A stretch of DNA of 22,682 nt, taken from NCBI GenBank assembly GCA_964456095.1, contig CAYVZF010000014.1, positions 1 to 22,682 of the forward strand. Reading direction: 5' to 3'. Made by a program: the position numbers and the translations under genes. The stretch is from CANRPC01 sp964456095. Its GTDB lineage: Bacteria; Bacillota_I; Bacilli_A; RFN20; CAG-449. The notes beneath the pieces were generated by a model that saw nothing but the letters and a program-made list of their open reading frames with translations, searched no databases and had not been told where the DNA came from. Below are positions 13,713 to 21,268 of the stretch, in pieces; within the stretch, counting starts at the first letter, position 1, and every line of letters begins with the position of its first letter.

Positions 13713-16301
13713 ATGCTAGATTCACGTTATGATTCAAAAAAAGTTGAAAGTGGTAAATATGAAACATGGAAAAATAAAGGATACTTTACCGCAGGTGATA
13801 CTTCAAAACAAAAATTTTCTATGGTTATTCCTCCACCAAATGTTACAGGTATGTTGCATTTAGGTCATGCATGGAATACTACAGTGCAAGATATTATCGC
13901 GCGTTATAAAAAAGCTAAAGGTTATGATGTTTTATGGCTTCCTGGTATGGATCATGCCGGTATTGCAACACAAGCAAAAGTAGAAGAAAGATTAAGAAAA
14001 CAAGGTATTTCTAGATATGATTTAGGAAGAGAAAACTTTTTAAATAAAGCATGGGAATGGAAAAACGAATATGCTGATACAATCCATTCACAATGGGCTA
14101 TGATGGGTTTATCATTAGATTATACAAGAGAAAGATTTACATTAGATGAAGGATTAAATAAGGCTGTTAATGAAGTATTTGTTACTTTGTATAATAAAGG
14201 TTTAATTTATAAAGGTGAAAGAATAATAAATTGGGATCCTAAATTAAAAACTGCATTAAGTAATATTGAAGTTATTCATTCTGATGATGAAGGTAAATTC
14301 TATTATTTTAAATATTATATTGAAAATGAAGATAGATATCTTGAAGTAGCAACAACACGTCCTGAAACAATGTTTGGTGATGTTTGTGTTGTAGTAAATC
14401 CAAAGGATGAAAGATATAAAGATGTTGTAGGTAAGAGAGTATTAAATCCCGCGAATCATGAATATATCCCAATTATCGCGGATAATTATGTTGATATTGA
14501 ATTTGGTACTGGTGCGATGAAATGTACACCTGCACACGATCCTAATGACTTTATTATTGGACAAAAGTATGGATTCCCTCATCCTATAATTATGAATGAT
14601 GATGCAACAATGAATGAACTTTGTGGTGAAGAATATGTTAATCTAGATAGATATGAATGTAGAGAAAAATTACTAAAAAATATTGAAAAAGAAGGTAATT
14701 TAATCAAAATCGAAAATATGATTCATAATGTAGGTCATTCAGAAAGAAGTGGTGTAGTTGTTGAACCAATGCTAAAAAAACAATGGTTTGTTAAAATGGA
14801 ACCACTTGCTTCTAACTCATTAAAGAATCAAGAAAGTGATAATAGAGTTGAATTTATTCCTGAAAGATTTTCAAAAGTATTTACTTCCTGGATGGAAAAC
14901 TGTGAAGATTGGTGTATTTCTAGACAATTATGGTGGGGACATAGAATACCTGCTTATTATCATAAAGAAACAGGTGAAATGATTGTTTCTAAATATCCAC
15001 CTAAAGATATTGAAAATTATATTCAAGATGAAGATGTTTTAGATACTTGGTTTTCTTCAGCGTTATGGACTTTTTCTACACTTGGATGGCCTGAAGAAAC
15101 TGAAGATTTAAAACGATATTTTCCACTTGATATTATGGTTACTGCTTACGATATTATATTCTTCTGGGTTTCTAGAATGATATTCCAAGGATTAGAGTTT
15201 AAAGGAGAATCTCCATTTAAAAAATGCTTGATTCATGGATTAATTCGTGACTCTCAAGGTAGAAAAATGTCTAAATCACTCGGTAATGGTGTTGATCCTA
15301 AAGATGTAATTGAAAAATATGGTGTAGACGCATTAAGATATTTCTTAACTACATCTACATCTCCTGGACTTGATACTAGATATAGTGAAGAAAAAATCCA
15401 AGCTTCAAGTAATTATTTAAATAAGATTTGGAATGCTTCAAGATATATATTAATGAGTATAGAAGATAAAGAGGTTAATTATGATTTTGATGTTAATAAA
15501 ATATCTCTTATTGATAAATATATATTAAGTAAATTACAAAAGACAATCGATGCAGTAACAAATAATATGGAAAAGTATGATTTTGCTAATGCCTCTACTC
15601 ACTTATATAATTTTGTATATGATGATTTTACTTCATGGTATTTAGAGCTAACTAAAGTAGTACTTTCATCTTCTGATGAAGAAAAGAAAAAGAATACAAG
15701 AGGTGTTTTATTACATGTATTAAAAGATGTAATAATGTTAATTTATCCTTATACTCCTTTTATCGCGGAAGAACTATATTTAGCTTTACCTTATCATAAA
15801 GATAGTATTATGGAAGAATCTTATCCAATAGTTAATTCTTCGCTTATATTTGATGAAGCAGAATCTTATATTAATGATTTAATCTCAATGATAAAAGATA
15901 TAAGAGCATTTAAAGTAGATAATAATTTATCTCCTAATGCTGATATTAAACTTTCTATTAATGCTAAAGATAAATACTTAGAAGAATTATTACCATATAT
16001 TAAACGATTCTCTTTTGCTAATACTATTAATATCGCTAATAATAGTTTAATAGGAGCTAAAATATATTCACATTTTGATTTATTAATTGAAGAAAATATT
16101 TCAAAAGAAGAATTAAAAGTAAAATTAGAAAAAGAAATTAAGATTTTAGAAAATGAAGTAAAAAGATGTGAAAACATGTTAGATAATCCTAATTTCATTT
16201 CTAAAGCACCAGAAAGTAAAATAAATGCTGAAAAAACTAAATATGAATCGTATAAGATAAAATTAGATGCTTATAAAACTAAACTTAATGATTTAAAGTA
16301 G
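13713..16301 (+). CDS. valS: Valyl-tRNA synthetase
   Basis: A class I aminoacyl-tRNA synthetase that charges tRNA-Val and edits threonine mischarging. The 862-residue length is typical. The HIGH motif is HLGH (residues 49-52, after PPPNVTG), the KMSKS motif is intact (518-522), and the CP1 editing insertion lies between them with TTRPETMFGD. The C-terminal about 60 residues form the tRNA-binding coiled coil. The start follows AAGGAGC eight bases upstream. Expression is controlled by the valine T-box directly upstream. In Bacillus valS follows ysxE; here they are separated by the ATPase/RloAB island. A terminator follows at 16314. Confidence 0.98.
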   Translation: MLDSRYDSKKVESGKYETWKNKGYFTAGDTSKQKFSMVIPPPNVTGMLHLGHAWNTTVQDIIARYKKAKGYDVLWLPGMDHAGIATQAKVEERLRKQGISRYDLGRENFLNKAWEWKNEYADTIHSQWAMMGLSLDYTRERFTLDEGLNKAVNEVFVTLYNKGLIYKGERIINWDPKLKTALSNIEVIHSDDEGKFYYFKYYIENEDRYLEVATTRPETMFGDVCVVVNPKDERYKDVVGKRVLNPANHEYIPIIADNYVDIEFGTGAMKCTPAHDPNDFIIGQKYGFPHPIIMNDDATMNELCGEEYVNLDRYECREKLLKNIEKEGNLIKIENMIHNVGHSERSGVVVEPMLKKQWFVKMEPLASNSLKNQESDNRVEFIPERFSKVFTSWMENCEDWCISRQLWWGHRIPAYYHKETGEMIVSKYPPKDIENYIQDEDVLDTWFSSALWTFSTLGWPEETEDLKRYFPLDIMVTAYDIIFFWVSRMIFQGLEFKGESPFKKCLIHGLIRDSQGRKMSKSLGNGVDPKDVIEKYGVDALRYFLTTSTSPGLDTRYSEEKIQASSNYLNKIWNASRYILMSIEDKEVNYDFDVNKISLIDKYILSKLQKTIDAVTNNMEKYDFANASTHLYNFVYDDFTSWYLELTKVVLSSSDEEKKKNTRGVLLHVLKDVIMLIYPYTPFIAEELYLALPYHKDSIMEESYPIVNSSLIFDEAESYINDLISMIKDIRAFKVDNNLSPNADIKLSINAKDKYLEELLPYIKRFSFANTINIANNSLIGAKIYSHFDLLIEENISKEELKVKLEKEIKILENEVKRCENMLDNPNFISKAPESKINAEKTKYESYKIKLDAYKTKLNDLK

Positions 16302-16313
16302 TTAATTAAAAAT

Positions 16314-16351
16314 AAAAAAGTCTCCATCTTTTAGATTTTGGAGATTTTTTT
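16314..16351 (+). terminator. Rho-independent terminator after valS
   Basis: TCTCCA (16321-16326) pairs with TGGAGA (16339-16344). An A-run before the stem and seven T after it (16345-16351) allow further A-T pairs. It lies 20 bases after the valS stop. Confidence 0.85.
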
Positions 16352-16492
16352 AGTTTAATAGGTATGTTTTATATCTAAAAGAGAGAATCGGACTTTACTT
16401 AAAAAATGCAATATGCTTAACATATCCTAAGTCTTAAAAATAATTTTTTTCATTTTCTATGTTTATGAAAGATAAAATGTTATGAGTAACCT

Positions 16493-16516
16493 GATATATA
16501 GATATATAGATATATT
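16493..16516. repeat. Three tandem copies of GATATATA in a 236-base gene-free stretch
   Basis: GATATATA occurs at 16493-16500 and 16501-16508, with a third copy, GATATATT, at 16509-16516. It sits in the gene-free interval 16352-16587 between the valS terminator and the BRO-family gene. I see nothing else supportable in that interval: no tRNA, no terminator with a proper T-run for the minus-strand gene, and no credible ORF. Confidence 0.7.
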
Positions 16517-16587
16517 TTTCATACCAAATTTTCAACTATAAAATATTTATTTTCTTTTACAATTTCAATTATAATATTTTTCACAGT

Positions 16588-17421
16588 TTATTCTTTATCT
16601 TTTGAATTAATTTCTAGTAAATTTTTGCTATTTGTGTTTAATGGAGAAACAACTTTTTGTCCTAATGTTTTTTCATATTCTTGTTTTGCAGTATTTGCAA
16701 CTCCACCACCACGTTTTGCTATTTCTTTGCTTTCATTAAAAGTTTTTGGTTTTTCTTGTTTTGAAAGAGCTGTTGTAGTAACTTCTGCGAGCATATTTAG
16801 GACTAATTCAATATTAGTCATATTATCTCTAAGATTTTCTTTTTTCAAACCTTTAATTTTCTTATATTCTTGAATAGATAAGCCGCTCCAAGCTTTAGTC
16901 ATTTCATTTGTTAGAATTGCATAATCTTTTTCTTTTTCAATGCCACGTACTTTCCATTCGTCAGTTAATTCTTTTCGCATTTCAATAGTTTGAAGCCTTT
17001 GATTTATCCAGCCTTCAGTATATCCTTTTGCACGATAAAAATCAGCACCACGCATTATTGCTTTTTCTGGGTCAGCAATTTCATCAAGTCTTTCACTTCC
17101 AACTTGTGCAAGCCACATTTTAAAAGGTTCTGCTTTTTTACTTGGAATAGATTGAACTAAACGCAATAAATCTCTTGTGTTTACAACATCTGTTAATCTT
17201 AACTTACCATCTTTTGCAAACATTTTCAAAGCGTGACATTTTGTCACGGTTTCGTTTCCTTCATTTTTTAGTCGTTGTTTTAATTTTCTCCAATATGCCG
17301 TTGGATCAACACTATCTGTTAACGCAGATATTACATCAACAACTGAAAAATACCAATCTTCTTCTTGTTCATTCCACTGAGTTCTAATCTTGTTATCTTC
17401 AAAAACTTTAATGTTTGACAT
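16588..17421 (-). CDS. BRO-family phage antirepressor-like protein
   Basis: The N-terminal about 100 residues form a Bro-N domain (IKVFEDNKIRTQWNE, then DWYFSVVDVISALTD and AYWRKLKQRL), typical of phage antirepressors and DNA-binding proteins of prophages and mobile elements. The remainder is a charged helical region containing GADFYRAKGYTEGWINQRL. The start at ATG 17421 is chosen because GGAGG (17435-17431) lies nine bases upstream; a longer frame from 17445 overlaps that site. The protein is about 277 residues. No other phage gene is visible in the window, so it is an orphan. It may be a relic or a stand-alone cargo gene. GC content looks somewhat higher than in valS. Confidence 0.82.
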   Translation of the reverse strand: MSNIKVFEDNKIRTQWNEQEEDWYFSVVDVISALTDSVDPTAYWRKLKQRLKNEGNETVTKCHALKMFAKDGKLRLTDVVNTRDLLRLVQSIPSKKAEPFKMWLAQVGSERLDEIADPEKAIMRGADFYRAKGYTEGWINQRLQTIEMRKELTDEWKVRGIEKEKDYAILTNEMTKAWSGLSIQEYKKIKGLKKENLRDNMTNIELVLNMLAEVTTTALSKQEKPKTFNESKEIAKRGGGVANTAKQEYEKTLGQKVVSPLNTNSKNLLEINSKDKE

Positions 17422-17698
17422 ATAACATTTCCTCCATGGTTTCAATATAACATATTTCTAGCTTATCTGTATCAATTTTAAAAATATTTTAAAAATAAAA
17501 ATTAGACAAAGTTTGTAAGGAAAATATTGATGTTAAATAGTATCTTGTAGAACAAATATTTAGTTGAGTTTAGTAGTTAATTAATTTTATTAATTCGTTA
17601 GACCAAAGTGATACACTATTATTCTTTCTTTCTTTTTTATTATAAAATAAATTGTTTAAAGATTGCGATTCTTTTTAAAAAAAGATTATTTGTAACTT
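17422..17698. other. Gene-free AT-rich stretch upstream of the BRO-family gene
   Basis: This interval contains the ribosome-binding site of the BRO gene (GGAGG, minus strand 17435-17431) and a TTGATA on the minus strand further upstream without a well-spaced -10. No convincing ORF, tRNA or terminator is seen. Base composition and scattered stops fit decayed or non-coding DNA. Confidence 0.5.
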
Positions 17699-17836
17699 AT
17701 GTGTCAAAATGTTAATAAACTTAATAAAAATTGTTTAAATACTGATGATTTTTTTGATTATGAATCATATCTATGTAATTTAAATCAATTAAATATTATA
17801 AAAAAAGAAATTGAATTTATGAATAAAAATAATTAA
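17699..17836 (+). CDS. Doubtful 45-residue ORF
   Basis: The frame begins MCQNVNKLNKN and is rich in Asn, Lys and Asp, with three Cys and a helical C-terminus (LNIIKKEIEFMNKNN). No Shine-Dalgarno precedes the ATG and no family is recognised. It could be a small gene, a fragment of a decayed one, or chance. The following 17837-17963 holds only short frames and AT-rich sequence before the GH81 promoter. Confidence 0.22.
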   Translation: MCQNVNKLNKNCLNTDDFFDYESYLCNLNQLNIIKKEIEFMNKNN

Positions 17837-17963
17837 ATCGCAGTTTTAAATACATAAGTTTTTTTCTTTGGATTATTATGGAAATAAGAATGGATTTTAT
17901 GATTATGTAATGAAGAAAAAGATATGGATTGTTATGTTTATTTCATGCTTTTAATTTTTTTCT

Positions 17964-17992
17964 TTGACAATTATTGTTTTAAATGTTAATAA
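17964..17992 (+). promoter_or_regulatory. Promoter of the GH81 gene
   Basis: A consensus TTGACA (17964-17969) is followed after 17 bases by TAATAA (17987-17992). The predicted start at about 17999 lies immediately before the LacI-type operator at 18002-18013. Confidence 0.75.
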
Positions 17993-18001
17993 TTTATTTA
18001 G

Positions 18002-18013
18002 GAAAGCGGTTTC
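18002..18013. promoter_or_regulatory. LacI-family-type operator at the GH81 transcription start
   Basis: GAAAGCGGTTTC is a 12-base near-palindrome (two mismatches) around a central CpG, the hallmark of LacI-family operators and cre sites. It covers about +3 to +14, a roadblock position. The flanks TTTAGG on the left match those of the operator at 21220-21231. Confidence 0.65.
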
Positions 18014-18037
18014 TTGCGTATGTTAAAGGAGTTTTTT

Positions 18038-21000
18038 ATGAAAAATAAAAAGAATTTGTTGTTGCTTCTTGGCTTATTTTTAGTAGCAGGATGTGGTGGT
18101 AATAATAATAGTTCATCAATCAATAGTAATAGTGAATCTAGTTCTAATAGTGAAATTAGTTCAAGTGAAAAAGAATTTAGTAGTGCAGATAGTGTTTCTT
18201 CTAGTGAAAGTATTTCATCATCTAATGAAATCAGTTCAAGCGAAACTAATATATCATCTAGTAATGTAGTTTCAAGTGATAATAGTATTTCAAGTAGTGA
18301 ATATTTATCAAGTGATGATAATTTATCTAGTAATACTAGTAGTTCAAGTTCTAGTTTATCATCTAGTTCAAATTCAAGTGAATCTTCATCTTCAAGTGAT
18401 ATTAATATTGATGTTGATGGATTATCTTTTGAAGGAGTTTCTAATACAAAGACTCCTAAAGGAAAATATTTTAATCCTTTTAAAGATGTTAAAGTAACTT
18501 CTTCTGATGGAACTGATTTAACTGATTATTTAAATGTTTCTGGAAGTGTTAATTATGGTAAACTTGGTAATTATACCTTAAAATATTTTGTTAATATTAA
18601 TGGTAAAGAAAAATCAATTACAAGAAAAATAGAAGTTACTTCTGATTCTATTACTAGAAGTAGTAATAAAAATAATTACACAAGTGGTAATGTAACTTTA
18701 GGAAGTGGCTCTTATAGAAAAGGTTCTGGTGATGAATTAGATGCACCTGCAGAAGCTAAATATTTAGATGAAGAATTATTAAATAAACCTATTCCAACAT
18801 CATCATGGTGGACTACAATGCTTACTTCTAATTATGGTGGGTCAAATGGAATATTTACTAATCCATATAGATCATCATTTCAAAATGATGGCGTAGAAAT
18901 AACTGACGGTAAAGAAGGCTTTACTCAATATTGGACAGATGCAGAGGGAACAGTTTCTACTGCTCAATTCTATGTAGCAACAAAAGATATTTTATTTAAA
19001 GCATCTTCGTTAAATCCTTCATATTATACAAAAGTTATTGATTATAGTGATAATACCGCGAAAATCGCAATGAGAAATACACTTGATGGCGAAGATGAAA
19101 TGGTTATCACTTATGCTCAAGGCTCTCCTTATATTTTTGCAGAACAAAAAGAAAAAACAGGTAAGTTTAATTTAGCAATCGCGGGAGCAACAAAACCTTA
19201 TGAATTCTATGATTTGAATCTTAATAAAATTGATAATACATATACAGGTGATGGAATTATTGTTAAAATTCCTGAACTTCATGTTGGATATACTTGTGAT
19301 ATACCTACAACACCTAATTCGACATTACCTAGAAATCCAATATATCAAGATAAGTATTATTTAATCAATACACCATCAAATACTACATTTACAATTAGTA
19401 GAGAAAAACATAGTAATGAAGTTTTCTTTGATTGTATCTCATATACTTTAGGTGATGGTAATTATTTATCTATTGGTAGTATTAATAGTTTACAAGAAGC
19501 AAGTTTCTATCATAAACATGGCTATTCATTAATTCAAAAATCAAATTCAAATTATGTAATTGATTATGCAAATAGCGATGTAATTACAACATATACACAA
19601 AATTATTCTTCATTAAATGGTGATTCAACTAATTCTATCGTGGCGTTAATGCCTCATCAATATAAAAATAGTTCTGTTTCATTAACAGATAAGACTTATA
19701 AAACTATACGTGGTGATTTTAAAGTATATGATGGTAATATATTTGAAACTAAACAAAGCTTCTATGGTATGCTTCCAGGATATACCGTTCCTACTGATAG
19801 TTCGTTCTCTAAATCACAATTAGAAGAGTATTTTGTTTCTCTTGATAATAATACTAATTCAACATTTGGTGATATAGACGATGAAAGAAAAGGACCTTAT
19901 TGGGACGCTAAAACTATTTATCCTTTAGCTCAAGGACTTTTAATCGCTGATCAAATTAATAATAATGAATATAAACAAAAATTCTTAACAAAATTAGAGA
20001 ATTATTTAAAAGATTGGTTTACTTATGATGGTGCTTCAGATGAAAAGTATTTATATTATAATGAAGTATATAAAACTATGTATTATTCAAATAATGACTT
20101 TAATACCGCTTCTTCTTTAAATGACCATCATTTCACTCACGGATATTTAGTAATAAGTGCTGCGATTGCATCGATGTATGATAATAATTTCTTTAATGAA
20201 TATAAAGATATTATTAATATGTTATTAAAAGATTATGCAAATCCTTCTAGAGATGATGATACTTATCCATATTTAAGAACTTTTGATAAATGGTTCGGAC
20301 ATTCTTGGGCTGATGGATTTGGTTCTGCTTCAGAAGGTAATAATCAAGAATCATCTGGAGAAGCATTAAATTCTTGGGTTGCAGCATATACATTCGGCTT
20401 AATTAATAACGATCAAGATATGATAGATGCAGCGATATATGGATATACTACAGAACTTAATTCAATTAAACAATATGTATTTAATTATGACCAAGATATA
20501 TGGTCGAGTGAATATAAAAAGACCGCCGATGTATGCTGTATTACTTGGGGTGGTAAAAATACCGATGCGACATTCTTCGGATTAAATCCTTCATTTATTT
20601 ATGGTATTCATTGGCTTCCAATTGGGGAATATGTAAGTGGATATGCAATTACTGATTCTGATAAAGTAGCACTTGAAAGAATATATAATTCTTATTTAGA
20701 TAAAAAAGTAGGATTCACTGATACTTGGATGTCGAATATGAGATGTATTGAAGCATTAATTAATCCAACAAATGCGATTAATAATTTCAATGCTAATGCT
20801 ATATTAAATGATGATTATCCAAATGATTTAGTTCCTACATATTATAATATATATGCATCTAAATCTATGGGATTAAGAACTGATGATTTATATTTAAAGA
20901 ATGCTAATAACGTAGGATGGGATGTATTTAAGAAAGATAATTCTACATACTACGTACAAGTATTTAATCCATCAAATACAACAAAATCATTTGTTGTTTG

Positions 21001-21076
21001 TGATGAAAATGGTAATGAAGTTAAAACTATAAGTGTTAACGCATCATCATTTGAAAAAGTAGAAATTAAACTTTAA
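18038..21076 (+). CDS. Lipoprotein endo-1,3-beta-glucanase, glycoside hydrolase family 81
   Basis: Family 81 enzymes hydrolyse internal beta-1,3-glucan linkages (laminarin, curdlan, fungal wall glucan, callose). The start at 18038 follows AAAGGAG by six bases; an in-frame TTG at 18014 is rejected. The 1012-residue protein has a lipoprotein signal with lipobox VAGC (Cys19), a very Ser-rich linker (about 22-120), a bacterial Ig-like domain (about 125-205) and the GH81 catalytic region (about 240-930). The latter includes SSWWT (Trp257-Trp258), NDHHFTHGY (Asp696, likely catalytic) and EGNNQESSGEA, with Glu771 and Glu775 at the family's catalytic positions. A short beta-rich tail follows. It should be tethered outside the membrane, reaching through the wall. 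It has its own promoter, LacI-type operator and terminator. Confidence 0.9.
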   Translation: MKNKKNLLLLLGLFLVAGCGGNNNSSSINSNSESSSNSEISSSEKEFSSADSVSSSESISSSNEISSSETNISSSNVVSSDNSISSSEYLSSDDNLSSNTSSSSSSLSSSSNSSESSSSSDINIDVDGLSFEGVSNTKTPKGKYFNPFKDVKVTSSDGTDLTDYLNVSGSVNYGKLGNYTLKYFVNINGKEKSITRKIEVTSDSITRSSNKNNYTSGNVTLGSGSYRKGSGDELDAPAEAKYLDEELLNKPIPTSSWWTTMLTSNYGGSNGIFTNPYRSSFQNDGVEITDGKEGFTQYWTDAEGTVSTAQFYVATKDILFKASSLNPSYYTKVIDYSDNTAKIAMRNTLDGEDEMVITYAQGSPYIFAEQKEKTGKFNLAIAGATKPYEFYDLNLNKIDNTYTGDGIIVKIPELHVGYTCDIPTTPNSTLPRNPIYQDKYYLINTPSNTTFTISREKHSNEVFFDCISYTLGDGNYLSIGSINSLQEASFYHKHGYSLIQKSNSNYVIDYANSDVITTYTQNYSSLNGDSTNSIVALMPHQYKNSSVSLTDKTYKTIRGDFKVYDGNIFETKQSFYGMLPGYTVPTDSSFSKSQLEEYFVSLDNNTNSTFGDIDDERKGPYWDAKTIYPLAQGLLIADQINNNEYKQKFLTKLENYLKDWFTYDGASDEKYLYYNEVYKTMYYSNNDFNTASSLNDHHFTHGYLVISAAIASMYDNNFFNEYKDIINMLLKDYANPSRDDDTYPYLRTFDKWFGHSWADGFGSASEGNNQESSGEALNSWVAAYTFGLINNDQDMIDAAIYGYTTELNSIKQYVFNYDQDIWSSEYKKTADVCCITWGGKNTDATFFGLNPSFIYGIHWLPIGEYVSGYAITDSDKVALERIYNSYLDKKVGFTDTWMSNMRCIEALINPTNAINNFNANAILNDDYPNDLVPTYYNIYASKSMGLRTDDLYLKNANNVGWDVFKKDNSTYYVQVFNPSNTTKSFVVCDENGNEVKTISVNASSFEKVEIKL

Positions 21077-21083
21077 TAATATT

Positions 21084-21125
21084 AAGCTATATGTTCTCTT
21101 CTAAAAGTTAATATATAGCTTTTTT
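21084..21125 (+). terminator. Rho-independent terminator after the GH81 gene
   Basis: AAGCTATAT (21084-21092) pairs perfectly with ATATAGCTT (21113-21121) around a 20-base loop, and a T-run continues to 21125. It begins eight bases after the stop codon. Confidence 0.75.
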
Positions 21126-21210
21126 CTTTATTAATTATTATTAAATCAAACATTAAATTGGTGATTTTATAAATGATTATAAAAAAAATTAAATATTTTA
21201 AAAAAAACTA

Positions 21211-21240
21211 TTGTTTTAGGAAATCGATTTCGTATATAAT
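21211..21240 (+). promoter_or_regulatory. Promoter of the secreted repeat protein
   Basis: TTGTTT (21211-21216) and a perfect TATAAT (21235-21240) are separated by 18 bases. The spacer is largely filled by a perfect palindromic operator. Upstream, 21126-21210 is AT-rich with no gene. Confidence 0.75.
21220..21231. promoter_or_regulatory. Perfect palindromic LacI-family-type operator in the promoter spacer
   Basis: GAAATCGATTTC is a perfect 12-base palindrome with central CpG. It lies between the -35 and -10 hexamers, where repressor binding would block RNA polymerase. The left flank TTTAGG and the half-sites GAAA/TTTC match the GH81 operator at 18002-18013. Confidence 0.75.
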
Positions 21241-21253
21241 GAAAGCACTTACA
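21240..21253. promoter_or_regulatory. cre-like site at the transcription start
   Basis: TGAAAGCACTTACA matches the catabolite-responsive-element consensus TGWnAnCGnTnWCA at all fixed positions except the central G, which is A. It overlaps the end of the -10 and the predicted start, a repressing position for CcpA. It also overlaps the start of the AAAGGAG ribosome-binding site. Confidence 0.45.
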
Positions 21254-21268
21254 AAGGAGATTTTTTGT

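Noticed and set aside
16380..16460. Minus-strand GTCCGATTC resembling a tRNA T-arm (GTTCGAnTC), possibly a tRNA or attachment-site remnant
   Set aside because: No acceptor stem, anticodon arm or D-arm could be drawn around it, and the T-loop itself has a mismatch.
16519..16584. Short minus-strand frame (GTG start, 21 codons) just after the BRO-family stop
   Set aside because: Too short, with no ribosome-binding site and no recognisable motif.
17910..17954. 14-codon frame MKKKIWIVMFISCF resembling the start of a lipoprotein signal peptide
   Set aside because: It has no Shine-Dalgarno and stops at once. It might be a relic of a lost lipoprotein, but it cannot be supported as a gene.
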